From Thiogranum longum (GTDB taxonomy: Bacteria > Pseudomonadota > Gammaproteobacteria > DSM-19610), in assembly GCF_004339085.1 (NCBI RefSeq), contig NZ_SMFX01000001.1, positions 1,361,542-1,425,541 on the forward strand: a stretch of DNA of 64,000 bases. Direction: 5' to 3'. The notes under the pieces are model-generated. The model saw only the letters and a program-made list of their open reading frames with translations. It was not told the origin of the DNA and made no database searches. Each line of letters opens with the position of its first letter. Position 1 is the first letter of the stretch. Below, piece after piece: positions 1 through 9,261 of the stretch. The translations under genes and the position numbers were made by a program.

Positions 1-1
1 G

Positions 2-1198
2 GAAACCGTGTCTGAAGCTCACTTGCCGCAGAAAACACCTGTAACACTGCGTCGCGACCGAATCAGGCGATTGCTTGGCTTCGTGCCGGATGATGCAGAA
101 GTCGAGAATATACTGGCCCGGCTCGGCATTGCTGTTGAATCCGTGGATAGCGGCTGGCTGGCGATCCCGCCGGGATTCCGTTTCGACCTTGCTATCGAGG
201 CTGACCTGATAGAGGAGGTCGGACGTGTGTTCGGTTACAACAACCTGCCCTCGGCCAACAACCGGGGTGATCTCAAACTTCGCCCGGTACCGGAGACGGT
301 CACGCCGCTGGAGCGGGTGAAGGCCATGCTGGTAGATCGCGATTACAGCGAGGTGATCAGCTACAGCTTTGTCGATGCGGATACGCAGTCTGTCATCGTG
401 CCGGGTATCGAAGCCGTGGCGCTGGCCAACCCCATCTCGTCTGAGATGTCCGTCATGCGCACCAGTCTGTGGCCCGGTCTGGCGGGCGTGGTGAAATTCA
501 ATATTGCGCGCCAGCAGAGCCGCATCAGAATCTTCGAGTCGGGCCTTAAGTTTATTCAGCAACATAATGAATTAAAACAGGAAAGAGTAATAGCAGGTGC
601 TGTGGTCGGCGACCGTCTTCCGGAGCAGTGGGGCGCAAAACCCGAGCCGTCCGACTTCTTTGACGTTAAAGCCGACCTGCAATGTCTGCTCGATTACGCG
701 GGCGTCGAGGCCCGTTTCGAGGCTGGCGAGCAGCCAGCACTGCACCCCGGCCAGAGTGCTGCCATCTATGTCGAGGAACGCCGGGTGGGCTGGCTTGGCC
801 GTGTACACCCCCAGGTGGCCCAAAAACTGGAAATTCCCGGTAAAACCTTCCTGTTTGAGCTTGAACTGGATGTTGTGCTTAAAGGGCGGGTGCCAAGTTT
901 TGAAAAACTCTCAAGATTTCCGTCAATCCGCCGTGACTTGTCTGTAGTAGTGAGTGCGGAGACATCAGCCGGCGCACTTTGTGACACGATACGGGCGGAA
1001 GCGGGGCCATTGCTCCAGGATCTGCGGGTTTTCGATGTCTACGAAGGTAAAGGTATAGAATCCGGGCGAAAAAGCATCGCTTTTGGCTTGATTCTACAGG
1101 ATTCTTCACGCACACTAACTGACAATGACGTTGACGCGGTTATCACGGTTATTACCGGTCAGCTGGAACAAAAATTCGGGGCAATTTTAAGAGAGTGA
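2..1198 (+). CDS. pheT: Phenylalanyl-tRNA synthetase beta subunit, C-terminal half (5' end outside window)
   Basis: Beta subunit of the alpha2-beta2 enzyme that charges tRNA-Phe in the cytoplasm. About 399 residues are visible, roughly the second half of a protein that is normally near 790 residues. The reading frame is open to the left edge, so the gene is cut by the window and the GTG at 8 is not its real start. The visible part begins with the B5-type region ([20 protein letters not shown]), continues through the inactive synthetase-like core and ends with the FDX-ACB anticodon-binding domain ([12 protein letters not shown]). It is followed after 4 bp by ihfA, the usual gammaproteobacterial order. 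Identification is confident. Confidence 0.96.
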   Translation, partial: ETVSEAHLPQKTPVTLRRDRIRRLLGFVPDDAEVENILARLGIAVESVDSGWLAIPPGFRFDLAIEADLIEEVGRVFGYNNLPSANNRGDLKLRPVPETVTPLERVKAMLVDRDYSEVISYSFVDADTQSVIVPGIEAVALANPISSEMSVMRTSLWPGLAGVVKFNIARQQSRIRIFESGLKFIQQHNELKQERVIAGAVVGDRLPEQWGAKPEPSDFFDVKADLQCLLDYAGVEARFEAGEQPALHPGQSAAIYVEERRVGWLGRVHPQVAQKLEIPGKTFLFELELDVVLKGRVPSFEKLSRFPSIRRDLSVVVSAETSAGALCDTIRAEAGPLLQDLRVFDVYEGKGIESGRKSIAFGLILQDSSRTLTDNDVDAVITVITGQLEQKFGAILRE

Positions 1199-1202
1199 TC
1201 CC

Positions 1203-1505
1203 ATGGCGCTAACGAAAGCCGATATGGCAGAAAAGCTGTTCGAGGATCTGGGGCTCAACAAACGCGAAGCCAAGGAACTGGTTGAAATGTTCTTCGAGGA
1301 AATCCGTAGTGCCCTCGAAAATGGCAAGCAGGTTAAGCTCTCCGGATTCGGAAATTTTGACTTGCGTGAAAAGAATCAACGACCAGGCCGTAACCCCAAA
1401 ACGGGTGAGGAAATTCCGATTTCCGCCCGTCGGGTTGTAACCTTCCGTCCTGGTCAAAAACTCAAAGCACGCGTAGAGGCCTATGCTGGAAGCCAGCAAC
1501 AATAA
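1203..1505 (+). CDS. ihfA: Integration host factor subunit alpha
   Basis: Nucleoid protein of 100 residues that pairs with IHF-beta, bends DNA sharply in the minor groove and supports sigma-54 promoters, recombination and replication. The sequence shows the HU/IHF fold: an N-terminal helical part ([20 protein letters not shown]), the signature [20 protein letters not shown] and the arm proline region. The arm sequence [20 protein letters not shown] is typical of IHF-alpha rather than HU. It lies 4 bp after pheT and overlaps the following merR gene by 23 bp, so the three are probably co-transcribed. Relevance inside the window: sigma-54-like promoters further on would be expected to use IHF. 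Confidence 0.97.
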   Translation: MALTKADMAEKLFEDLGLNKREAKELVEMFFEEIRSALENGKQVKLSGFGNFDLREKNQRPGRNPKTGEEIPISARRVVTFRPGQKLKARVEAYAGSQQQ

Positions 1506-1839
1506 CGAACTACCCGCGATTCCTGGCAAACGTTACTTCACCATAGGTGAGGTCTCTGAGCTGTGTGGCGTAAAACCGCACGTGCTGCGTTACTGGGAGC
1601 AGGAATTTCCTCAACTCAAGCCGGTAAAGCGCCGTGGTAATCGTCGCTATTACCAGCGTCATGACGTCATCATGATTCGTCAGATCCGCAGCTTGCTGTA
1701 CGAGCAGGGTTTCACCATCGGTGGGGCTCGCCAGCAACTGTCCGGCGACGAGGCGAAGGAAGATGTCAGTCAGCGACAGCAGATCGTGCGCCAGATGCGC
1801 ATGGAGCTGGAAGAGTTGTTACAGATACTCAAACGCTAG
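1483..1839 (+). CDS. MerR family transcriptional regulator
   Basis: A 118-residue DNA-binding protein with an N-terminal MerR winged helix-turn-helix ([20 protein letters not shown], then [21 protein letters not shown]) at about residues 17-60 and a short C-terminal coiled coil (residues 90-118). It lacks the cysteine cluster of metal-sensing MerR proteins, so no effector can be read from the sequence. The start overlaps the end of ihfA by 23 bp. This small MerR gene after ihfA is a conserved arrangement in gammaproteobacteria; its regulon is not generally known. Translational coupling to ihfA is likely. Confidence 0.9.
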   Translation: MLEASNNNELPAIPGKRYFTIGEVSELCGVKPHVLRYWEQEFPQLKPVKRRGNRRYYQRHDVIMIRQIRSLLYEQGFTIGGARQQLSGDEAKEDVSQRQQIVRQMRMELEELLQILKR

Positions 1840-1866
1840 CAGATGCTGTATCATGCAGCGCTCTTT

Positions 1867-1943
<77 letters not shown>

Positions 1944-1964
1944 TTTCTCCAAGTAGTACTCTCA

Positions 1965-3350
1965 ATGACGACAATCGCTTTCTCCAGTCTGCAACTGGAC
2001 CCCGCTTTGGTGGCAAACCTGGATTCCATGGGTTACGAAGCCATGACACCTGTCCAGGCACAAAGTTTGCCGGTTATCCTGCAGGGCAAGGATCTCATTG
2101 TCCAGGCCGAGACCGGCAGCGGGAAAACAGCCGCCTTCGGGATCGGTCTCCTTACCCGCCTGAACACACGCCGTGCTTATATACAGGCACTGGTGTTGTG
2201 CCCGACCCGGGAACTTGCCGACCAGGTTGGCAAAGAGATTCGTCGCCTGGCAAGCGTGATCCCGAATATCAAATTACTCATGTTGTGCGGTGGTGTGCCC
2301 TATGGGCCGCAGTCGGGTTCACTGAAACATGGCGCGCATATTATTGTCGGGACACCGGGACGGGTGTTGAAGCACCTGCGCAAGGGGTCGCTCGACCTGG
2401 GCCAGCTTCAGACACTGGTGCTGGATGAGGCAGACCGGATGCTGGATATGGGCTTCTATGATGACATGGCGGAAATCATTTCCGCCACACCGGTGGAACG
2501 GCAAACCCTGTTATTTTCCGCGACGTTCCCGGATACGATCAAACAGATCAGCGCATCCATGCAAAAGAACCCCGAGCGAGTCTGTGTAAAGCCAACGCAT
2601 ACGCCAAACAGGATTGAGCAGGTGTTTTACGAAGTGGCTGGCAAGGGCGAGCGTGGCGCTGCGCTGGTGACGTTGCTGGGACATTACAGTCCGGCCTCCT
2701 GTGTGGTCTTCTGTAATACGAAACAGCAATGCCAGGAGGTTGCCGACACACTGAGCAGAAAAGGGTTCAGTGCGCTTGCCCTGCATGGCGACCTCGAGCA
2801 ACGCGAGCGTGACCAGGTGCTGGTGCAGTTCTCCAACAGAAGTTGTTCCATCCTGGTGGCTACCGATGTTGCGGCACGCGGTCTGGACATCAAGGACCTC
2901 GAGGTCGTAATCAACTTCGAGTTGAGCCAGGACCCGGAAGTGCATGTTCACCGTATCGGGCGTACCGGTCGTGCGGGCAAATCAGGGTTGGCGCTTGGTC
3001 TGTATATTGCTGCAGAGTCTCACCGGGTGAATGCCATTGAGGATTACCAGCAGAGTCCGCTGGAATTTTCGGATATCGGCAGCCTGAAAGTGGATGAAAA
3101 GTCGGACCGTCGGCCACCTATGGTCACCCTGTGTATCGACGGGGGACGCAAGAGCAAGGTACGTCCCGGTGATATTCTGGGGGCATTGACCAATGCCTCA
3201 GGTATTGCCGGTGACCAGGTTGGCAAGATCGATATTTTCGATCGCCGTTCCTACGTGGCTATCGAGCGAGACAGGGTGGACAAGGCGTTGCAGCAACTTA
3301 CTTCGGGAAAGATAAAAGGGCGCTATTTCAAGGCCAGCAAGCTCCGCTAG
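1965..3350 (+). CDS. dbpA: ATP-dependent RNA helicase DbpA
   Basis: DEAD-box helicase of 461 residues that remodels 23S rRNA (hairpin 92 region) during 50S assembly. Motifs in order: Q motif (TPVQAQSLP, about residue 28), Walker A AETGSGKT (48-55), PTRELA, TPGR, DEAD, SAT, then helicase C with ATDVAARGLD and HRIGRTGR. The last 75 residues form the DbpA RNA-binding domain (VRPGDILGALTNASGIAGDQ), which separates it from other DEAD proteins. I start at ATG 1965 because the longer frame runs back into the tRNA-Pro gene and the protein aligns from MTTIAFSSL. Stands alone after the tRNA. Confidence 0.95.
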   Translation: MTTIAFSSLQLDPALVANLDSMGYEAMTPVQAQSLPVILQGKDLIVQAETGSGKTAAFGIGLLTRLNTRRAYIQALVLCPTRELADQVGKEIRRLASVIPNIKLLMLCGGVPYGPQSGSLKHGAHIIVGTPGRVLKHLRKGSLDLGQLQTLVLDEADRMLDMGFYDDMAEIISATPVERQTLLFSATFPDTIKQISASMQKNPERVCVKPTHTPNRIEQVFYEVAGKGERGAALVTLLGHYSPASCVVFCNTKQQCQEVADTLSRKGFSALALHGDLEQRERDQVLVQFSNRSCSILVATDVAARGLDIKDLEVVINFELSQDPEVHVHRIGRTGRAGKSGLALGLYIAAESHRVNAIEDYQQSPLEFSDIGSLKVDEKSDRRPPMVTLCIDGGRKSKVRPGDILGALTNASGIAGDQVGKIDIFDRRSYVAIERDRVDKALQQLTSGKIKGRYFKASKLR

Positions 3351-3407
3351 CGGACTGACATTCTGGATGAAACGAATCATGAACAAACTGATGGGGTATC
3401 CAGGATC

Positions 3408-4085
3408 ATGACACCCTGGGTTTTACTCGATCGTGCACCGGTGCCCGGTGATGGCGGCGAGTTGTGCCTGTACCGGCGCGGCGATGAATTCTCCATAAAA
3501 ATCGCAGGTGGCGGTGAGTTGATGAACAGTCGCGTTCATGGTTCTGAAGACGCGCTGGCGGAGCAAACCTGTGCCAGGCTGGCGGAGTGTGAAAGCCCCC
3601 GGTTGCTCATCGGGGGCCTGGGCATGGGGTTTACGCTGGCGGCGGCGCTTCGGCATTTCAAGAGCCGGGTACAGGTTGTGGTGGCAGAGCTGGTTCCGGC
3701 CGTGGTGGTGTGGAACAAGGGGCCACTTGGTGAGTGTGCCGGTCACCCGCTGGAAGATCCACGCGTGGCTGTGCGTGAAGTGGACGTCGCCCGTATTCTC
3801 GGGGGTGCTCAGTCGTCATTTGAGGCCATTTTGCTGGACGTGGACAACGGTCCCGAGGGACTGACGCGTAAGGAAAACGACTGGCTATACGGAATGAGTG
3901 GGTTGAACGCAGCCTATGCCGCACTGACGCCAGGCGGGGTGCTGGCGGTATGGTCGGCCGGGCCGAATCGGGACTTTCAGCAGCGCTTGCGGAAAGTGGG
4001 CTTTGACGTGGAAGAAGTGCGTGTATATGCACACGGGTCGAAGGGCGCGCGGCACACCCTCTGGTTTGCCCGGCGTACGGCTTGA
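3408..4085 (+). CDS. Spermidine synthase-like methyltransferase-fold protein
   Basis: Cytoplasmic protein of 225 residues with a Rossmann-type SAM/aminopropyl-transferase fold. The glycine-rich nucleotide loop LLIGGLGMGFTLAAAL lies at about residues 66-80, followed by VVAELVPAVVVWNKG and the acidic LDVDNGPEG segment. The family is annotated as spermidine/spermine synthase-like, but many short members lack the full substrate pocket, so true polyamine synthesis is uncertain. It is a single gene that ends 34 bp before a strong terminator. Function beyond the fold is inference. Confidence 0.75.
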   Translation: MTPWVLLDRAPVPGDGGELCLYRRGDEFSIKIAGGGELMNSRVHGSEDALAEQTCARLAECESPRLLIGGLGMGFTLAAALRHFKSRVQVVVAELVPAVVVWNKGPLGECAGHPLEDPRVAVREVDVARILGGAQSSFEAILLDVDNGPEGLTRKENDWLYGMSGLNAAYAALTPGGVLAVWSAGPNRDFQQRLRKVGFDVEEVRVYAHGSKGARHTLWFARRTA

Positions 4086-4118
4086 GTTTAAAGACTCCGC
4101 GCGGTATTCAGCCTGTAG

Positions 4119-4155
4119 AAGCGGCCACCTGCATCAACAGGTAGCCGCTTTTTTT
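4119..4155 (+). terminator. Rho-independent terminator after the spermidine synthase-like gene
   Basis: A GC-rich stem (AAGCGGC and ACCTG paired with CAGGT and GCCGCTT, one bulge position) around the loop CATCAA, followed by a run of T at 4149-4155. It ends the 3408 gene and separates it from the convergent peroxiredoxin. Confidence 0.85.
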
Positions 4156-4176
4156 CAGGCAGACCGGTTTCGTCGG

Positions 4177-4821
4177 TTATAAAGCCTTCTTGCAGAAGTA
4201 CCAGTCCACACATTCGTGGCCCTCGGCAAGCCTCGCTTCGGCAGCGTCGGCCGTTGCCGGAGGCGGGACGATAACCTTGTCACCTGGCTGCCAGCCTTCC
4301 GGTGTAGCCACGCCGTTGGCGTCCGATGTCTGCAGTGCTGTGACCAGGCGAATGAATTCGTCAATGGAACGACCGTTGGTCATGGGATAGTAGACCATTG
4401 CACGTAACACACCCTTGTCATCGATAATAAAGGTGGCACGCACGGCAGAAGTGTCGGCCGCGCCGGGATGGATCATTCCGTAGGTCTTTGCCACTTTCAT
4501 ATCGAGGTCGGCGATGATCGGGAACGGAATGTCTACATCGAATTTCTCCTTGATATTGCGTACCCAGGCAAGATGCGAGTAGTGGCTGTCGATAGACAGG
4601 CCCAGCAATTCGGTGTTGATCTTCCGGAACTCGCCATGACGCTTCGCGAAGGCCATGAACTCGGTGGTGCACACAGGAGTAAAGTCCGCCGGGTGTGAAA
4701 ACAGCACCAGCCACTTGCCCTTGTAGTCGGACAGCGTTTTCTGTCCATGGGTGGTGAGGGCATTAAAATCCGGTGCCGGTTCGTTGAGGCGCGGCATATG
4801 CATTTCAGTTGCTTCAGTCAT
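4177..4821 (-). CDS. 1-Cys type peroxiredoxin (Prx6-like AhpC/TSA family)
   Basis: Thiol peroxidase of 214 residues that reduces hydrogen peroxide and alkyl hydroperoxides. The peroxidatic cysteine sits in the motif PADFTPVCTTEF at about residues 44-55, within a thioredoxin fold (GKWLVLFSHPADFTP). The C-terminal extension VDWYFCKKAL is typical of the long Prx6/archaeal-type peroxiredoxins and carries an extra cysteine. The 150-bp upstream region contains a perfect ATAG-N7-CTAT palindrome at 4934-4948 resembling an OxyR half-site, and oxyR lies 3 kb away, so peroxide induction is likely. Start chosen at the first ATG; a second ATG seven residues on (MHMPRL) is possible. Confidence 0.93.
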   Translation of the reverse strand: MTEATEMHMPRLNEPAPDFNALTTHGQKTLSDYKGKWLVLFSHPADFTPVCTTEFMAFAKRHGEFRKINTELLGLSIDSHYSHLAWVRNIKEKFDVDIPFPIIADLDMKVAKTYGMIHPGAADTSAVRATFIIDDKGVLRAMVYYPMTNGRSIDEFIRLVTALQTSDANGVATPEGWQPGDKVIVPPPATADAAEARLAEGHECVDWYFCKKAL

Positions 4822-4933
4822 GGTTGTCTCTCCTTCAGAGTGTTCGTCCTGCCGGCCAACGACTGGCCCGGCTTGACTGGAATATTAGGAGAGGCTTATA
4901 GATAAGTCGAATTAATTATAAATATTTAAATGA

Positions 4934-4948
4934 TAGCCAATGGCTATT
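4934..4948. promoter_or_regulatory. Candidate OxyR-binding palindrome upstream of the peroxiredoxin
   Basis: The 15-bp sequence ATAGCCAATGGCTAT is a perfect palindrome around its central base and fits the ATAG-N7-CTAT core of an OxyR half-site. It lies 113 bp upstream of the peroxiredoxin start in an AT-rich promoter region. The same core occurs beside oxyR at 8052. Only one half-site is clear, so the call is moderate. Confidence 0.55.
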
Positions 4949-4974
4949 AGTCTGGGAGACACATTGCGCGGGGA

Positions 4975-6054
4975 TCAGTCTTTTTGACCAAATCGTTCAG
5001 TGCGCAACATCCGGTGGGTGACGCGGCGGGTTTCAATGGCCTGCTTGCGAAGCTTGCGGCCAAGTTCCTTCAGCTCCATTGTATCTATTTCACCTTCATC
5101 GAGGCGCTTGAGCATCAGGCTGGCATCAACGGCGATATCGACAAGGCCATCCGAGACACGATCGACCATGGGGTTGTTGATGTGAAGTGGAGGTGTAGCC
5201 GGGGGTTCATCGATAGCAGGTTGTACGATAGGTTGCCGGGTAAGTTGTGTAGCAGAAACTTCAGCTTCAGCGGGAATGTCGACAGGCACTTCCCGTCGTT
5301 CCGCCGGCGAGTCGTTAAAGTTCATCGTGAGCTGGTAATGATTGGTATCACTCGAGGTCTGTCTGGTTCCTGGTTCCGTTGCGGGTCGCCAGCATAATCC
5401 GGCGCTGGCGAGAAACAGCAGAAAACCCAAAGGCGCCAGGTAAGCGGTATGCACCAGTCCGGCATAGACCAGAGAGTCATATGCCGTGGTACCGAATAGC
5501 AACAGCAGTCCGGCCAGGGGTATGGCAGGAACAGACTTGCCGTGAGTCCTGAACTGCCTTGCACACAGGTACATTGCATATACCAGTGTGCCCAGCATAG
5601 CGATTTCGACCAAATGCCAGATCGGGTTGGCAGCAGTTGTGAATGCAATCGATGGTTGCCCGGAAGCAAGTACAGCACGTGTTTCTGTAACCTGCCTGAA
5701 CAACAGGCTGTAGGGGGACGCGATGTTAATCAACAGTAATGCGCCCCACGCAAAGCTGACCAGTGCCGGAAGTACGCTTGCCCGTTGTTTAAGAATTAAA
5801 ATGATGAACCACGGCAGGGTAGCAAACAGTAACAGACCCAGGGACACGGAGAGTTTACTGTATAAAGACAACTCTTCGGCGGAATGAACGAGGCTGCGGC
5901 TGGTATCCGACAGTGCGAATCCGGCCAGTAGCAGAAACAATACGGCGTGCAGAACGTGAGGATACCCGCCAGGGTTTTTAGCGCCCTGGTAAAGGTGGTG
6001 CATACCTCCATAGAGTGCAGCACCGCATGTCATAAAAAGAACAGGTTCAATCAT
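4975..6054 (-). CDS. Conserved multi-pass membrane protein of unknown function
   Basis: A 359-residue protein with about seven predicted membrane segments in the first 230 residues (for example LHAVLFLLLAGFAL, LLLFATLPWFIILIL, IPLAGLLLLFGTTAY, LAPLGFLLFLASAGLCW). The C-terminal cytoplasmic part of about 130 residues is rich in proline and charged residues and ends in a helical, basic segment. The layout resembles the sensor half of 7TM signalling proteins, but no kinase, GGDEF or other output domain follows, so the function is unknown. It is transcribed away from the peroxiredoxin promoter side and ends 153 bp from that gene's start. Confidence 0.7.
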   Translation of the reverse strand: MIEPVLFMTCGAALYGGMHHLYQGAKNPGGYPHVLHAVLFLLLAGFALSDTSRSLVHSAEELSLYSKLSVSLGLLLFATLPWFIILILKQRASVLPALVSFAWGALLLINIASPYSLLFRQVTETRAVLASGQPSIAFTTAANPIWHLVEIAMLGTLVYAMYLCARQFRTHGKSVPAIPLAGLLLLFGTTAYDSLVYAGLVHTAYLAPLGFLLFLASAGLCWRPATEPGTRQTSSDTNHYQLTMNFNDSPAERREVPVDIPAEAEVSATQLTRQPIVQPAIDEPPATPPLHINNPMVDRVSDGLVDIAVDASLMLKRLDEGEIDTMELKELGRKLRKQAIETRRVTHRMLRTERFGQKD

Positions 6055-6253
6055 AAGCTTCCGGGCCTTTCAGCCTCTTTGTACGGTGAGGATACTGCAA
6101 ACAGGCTTTGCGGGCTAATGCCTTGCGACGCCGGGCCTGAAATCAGCGCGGGCACTGCTGCTAAGCCGTTGAGGCGGCGCAATATTCTGTTTCCGGGTGG
6201 CTTTCGGGCGTTGCGAAAAAAATGGCCGTACGCGGCTCAGTAATGTTTTTAAA

Positions 6254-7057
6254 CTACGAGTGATCAGTCTCAGGATTAAGCGGTTTATGGACCGGCCTCT
6301 CTTCTGCCCACAGCAGGGTTTTATAATCAAAGCTTTTTACGATAGTCGGTTTGACGATTTCAAAATAAGGGGAGACATCGAAATCCCTGGGTGTATACAA
6401 GCTGTGGTGCCTGATGTGAAGGTATTCCCTTGTGTAATAGCTTCCTCTCAGGCCCGCTACTTTCCTGACTTTTATTTTTGGCAAAATCGGGTAGCCAATC
6501 AGTTGGTAAGCCTGTGCAATCAGCGTGGAACAGATAGCGCGGGTAGGATCACCACTGCCGAGAGCCAGTAAACGCCTGCGCCAACGGACCGGTACGGGGG
6601 GATTGGGTAGCAGGTAACGCACCAGATCTATCACGTTTTTCAGGTCGTACTTTGCGCCAATGCTGTTGATTGCAAAGTGCACCACTTTTTCGAGGTCTTT
6701 CGGGTCCAGGTTCACCGGGCGACAAATGCGGGTATTGAACCCGGCATACCTGGACAGGGGTACGGCAACGACTCCACTGGTCAGGTCAGCTTCGACCAGG
6801 GTGGCCGGCTCGGAGCCATCTTGAGGTGTAGGCAGTGCATCACCTACATAGAGTGCGGCATGTGACCAGGTGGACTGGGTGACGTACTTGATGGCGGCAC
6901 TGATTCTCAGATTGCCTTCTACCAGCAGAATGTCGCCTTTTTGCAGGCAGTTCTGCAACGCTTCCGGGTGAATGGCGGAAAATGGCTCATAGTTTTTTGA
7001 CGGTTGCTTAAGGTATCGTGCCAGTAGTCCGCCCAGTTTTTCACCTAACCAGTTCAT
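6254..7057 (-). CDS. YiiX/YebB-like permuted NlpC/P60 cysteine hydrolase
   Basis: A 267-residue member of the permuted papain-like amidase superfamily (DUF830 / YiiX type). The typical start GDILLVEGNLRISAAIKYVT is followed by STWSHAALYVGD, where the His is the expected catalytic residue, and the nucleophile Cys lies late in the domain at RAICSTLIAQAY. No clear signal peptide is seen. Known relatives cleave amide bonds in peptides or lipids, but the substrate here cannot be read. It lies 22 bp downstream of the oxyR stop on the same strand, so it may be read through from oxyR. Confidence 0.78.
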   Translation of the reverse strand: MNWLGEKLGGLLARYLKQPSKNYEPFSAIHPEALQNCLQKGDILLVEGNLRISAAIKYVTQSTWSHAALYVGDALPTPQDGSEPATLVEADLTSGVVAVPLSRYAGFNTRICRPVNLDPKDLEKVVHFAINSIGAKYDLKNVIDLVRYLLPNPPVPVRWRRRLLALGSGDPTRAICSTLIAQAYQLIGYPILPKIKVRKVAGLRGSYYTREYLHIRHHSLYTPRDFDVSPYFEIVKPTIVKSFDYKTLLWAEERPVHKPLNPETDHS

Positions 7058-7079
7058 GTGATACCTCTTGTGCCTTTTG

Positions 7080-8036
7080 TCAGCCGGCGGCGCTCGTTTT
7101 CCGTGTCTTGCGCAATCGGGGGCGTATGCAGCTCAGCTGTGAAGCTGCAATGGCCTCTTTTACGACGTCAATTACCCGGGGGCGAGGGAATGTTGCCCGC
7201 CAGGCCAGCGCCACAACGCGGCTGGGCGCCGGCTTGGTAAAGCGGCGGATCGCCAGCAAGCGTTGTGAGTAGCGATCTGCGCCAGCCGCAGTGCACGGCA
7301 GTACCGTCAGACCCATGCCAGAAGCGACCATATGGCGGATGGTTTCCAGCGAGCTGCCTTCTGCCGTGTATACGGGATTGCCCTCGCCGATGGCCCGGGG
7401 TGCACAGGCGGGGCAGGCTTCAATGACCTGGTCCCGAAAACAGTGGCCGGCGCCGAGCATCAGAATCGTTTCACCTTCCAGGTTCCCGGAGCGCAGGGTG
7501 TTCCGTGCTGTCAACGGGTGTGAGGCAGGCAGAAGAATAACAAAGGGCTCTTCGTACAGTGGCAGGGTGAGAATGTTCGGTTCATCGAAAGGTAACGAGA
7601 TGACGATGACGTCCAGGTCACCCTGCTTGAGTTTTTCCGCCAGCACCGCCGTGTAGTTTTCCTCCACGATAAGCGGCATTTCAGGTGCACGCTCGGACAG
7701 GTTCGGGATAAGGTCAGGAAACAGGTAGGGTCCAATGGTGAAAATAGCACCAATCCGTAGCGGGCCTGCCAACTGGTCACCTTCACTGCGGGCCACCTGG
7801 CGGACTGACTCAACAGCTTCCAGTGCCTGTTGCGCCTTTTCAACGACGCGTTCACCCGCAGGCGTAATCCGGACCTCATGACTGGCTCGCTCGAATAGCG
7901 CGATGCCAAGCTCTTTTTCAAGCTTCTTTACCGCTATGCTGAGCGTTGGCTGGCTGACAAAGCACGAAGCTGCCGCGCGCCCGAAATGCCGCTCCCGGGC
8001 AAGTGCGATCACATAACGCAGTTCGGAAAGGTTCAT
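7080..8036 (-). CDS. oxyR: Hydrogen peroxide sensor and LysR-type regulator OxyR
   Basis: LysR family regulator of 318 residues. The N-terminal helix-turn-helix (MNLSELRYVIALARERHFGR, then AASCFVSQPTLSIAVKKLEK) is followed by the substrate-binding domain. The redox pair is visible in GAGHCFRDQVIEACPAC, matching C199 and C208 of E. coli OxyR. I start at ATG 8036 because MNLSELRYV matches the family start; an upstream in-frame extension of 17 residues does not. Divergent from the cytochrome c peroxidase gene, with a palindrome ATAG-N7-CTAT at 8052-8066 between them, which suggests autoregulation and control of the peroxidase operon. Confidence 0.94.
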   Translation of the reverse strand: MNLSELRYVIALARERHFGRAAASCFVSQPTLSIAVKKLEKELGIALFERASHEVRITPAGERVVEKAQQALEAVESVRQVARSEGDQLAGPLRIGAIFTIGPYLFPDLIPNLSERAPEMPLIVEENYTAVLAEKLKQGDLDVIVISLPFDEPNILTLPLYEEPFVILLPASHPLTARNTLRSGNLEGETILMLGAGHCFRDQVIEACPACAPRAIGEGNPVYTAEGSSLETIRHMVASGMGLTVLPCTAAGADRYSQRLLAIRRFTKPAPSRVVALAWRATFPRPRVIDVVKEAIAASQLSCIRPRLRKTRKTSAAG

Positions 8037-8051
8037 ATCTCGGTTCCATTG

Positions 8052-8066
8052 ATAGGCGTTGGCTAT
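8052..8066. promoter_or_regulatory. Candidate OxyR-binding site in the oxyR-peroxidase intergenic region
   Basis: ATAGGCGTTGGCTAT at 16 bp upstream of the oxyR start and 79 bp upstream of the peroxidase start. It shares the ATAG-N7-CTAT core with the site at 4934. A second adjacent half-site is not obvious. Confidence 0.55.
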
Positions 8067-8144
8067 TACACCACTTGCTAAATCCAATTGGCAACCTCTT
8101 TAGACCGGGTCTAGACTTGCCTTCAAGTCAAAGGAGGGCTTGAG

Positions 8145-9251
8145 ATGATAAAGAAACTTGCCATTGTGCTGGTATTCGGCAGTGTGGTGGGCGGCGCGTT
8201 AGCTGCACCACTGGGTCTGCCGCCTGTACCCGTCCCTGAGAGTAATCCACAGACACCGGAAAAAATCGCACTGGGCGACAAGTTGTTCCACGACGCCCGT
8301 TTCAGTGCCGATGGAAAAGTCAGTTGCGCCACCTGTCATTCACAGGCGAAGGCTTTTACCGACAACTTGCCGGTATCGAAAGGATTCAATGGAATGACCG
8401 GTACCCGTAATGCGCCAACCGTCATCAACTCGGCCTACATGAAGACACTGTTCTGGGACGGTCGCGAACCGGACCTGGAAGGCCAGTCAAAACAGCCACC
8501 GATCAACCCGGTCGAGGGTGGTCTTCCGGATCATGGGCCGATCCTGGCTGTGATCCGCAAGGACAGTGATTATGTAGAGGCGTTTAAAGACGTCTTCGGT
8601 GTCGATGCCTCCACCATCAACATGGATCATGTCGCAAAGGCCATTGCCAGTTTTGAGCGCACGGTTGTGGCCGGCGATTCACCTTTTGATCGTTATTATT
8701 TTGCCGGTGACGAGAAAGCCATGACCCCGGAGCAGACCCGTGGGCTGGCTGTTTTTACCGGCAAGGGACGTTGTGTGTCCTGCCACAGAATCGAACAGAC
8801 GCAGGCGCTGTTTATGGATAACCGTTTTCATAACATCGGTGTCGGGTTCAAGAAGATTCGTGGCAAGGAAGCGCTGACGGCCGAGCAGTTCCTGCATGAC
8901 AAGCGCAAGGGTGCGGATGTCGATGTGACTGTGCTGACAAGGCAGAACATGTCTGAGCTGGGTCGCTTTGCAGTGACGGAGAATATCACCGAGGTTGGTG
9001 CTTTCAAGACGCCGACCCTGCGCAACATTGACAAGACCGGCCCCTACATGCACGACGGCAGTCTGGAAACACTGGCCGATGTGGTGGATTTCTATAACAA
9101 CGGTGGACGGGTCAAGGAAACTGACCCGGTATCCGCTTTTCTGAGTGGCGGTATCCGCCCGCTCGACCTGAGTGACGACGAAAAAAGTGATCTCGTCGAA
9201 TTTATGAAAGCGCTGACCAGTCCTGACCTGGACCGCTTCACCAAACGTTGA
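8145..9251 (+). CDS. Di-heme cytochrome c peroxidase (MauG/CcpA family)
   Basis: Periplasmic enzyme of 368 residues that reduces hydrogen peroxide with electrons from small cytochromes. A signal peptide (MIKKLAIVLVFGSVVGGALA) ends near residue 20. The two heme c sites are CATCH at residues 61-65 and CVSCH near residue 210. The segment FKTPTLRNIDKTGPYMHDGS is a family signature. First gene of a three-gene operon with a Tat-exported phosphoesterase and a small cytochrome c. The position divergent from oxyR suggests peroxide control. Confidence 0.93.
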   Translation: MIKKLAIVLVFGSVVGGALAAPLGLPPVPVPESNPQTPEKIALGDKLFHDARFSADGKVSCATCHSQAKAFTDNLPVSKGFNGMTGTRNAPTVINSAYMKTLFWDGREPDLEGQSKQPPINPVEGGLPDHGPILAVIRKDSDYVEAFKDVFGVDASTINMDHVAKAIASFERTVVAGDSPFDRYYFAGDEKAMTPEQTRGLAVFTGKGRCVSCHRIEQTQALFMDNRFHNIGVGFKKIRGKEALTAEQFLHDKRKGADVDVTVLTRQNMSELGRFAVTENITEVGAFKTPTLRNIDKTGPYMHDGSLETLADVVDFYNNGGRVKETDPVSAFLSGGIRPLDLSDDEKSDLVEFMKALTSPDLDRFTKR

Positions 9252-9261
9252 GGAGAACGTC

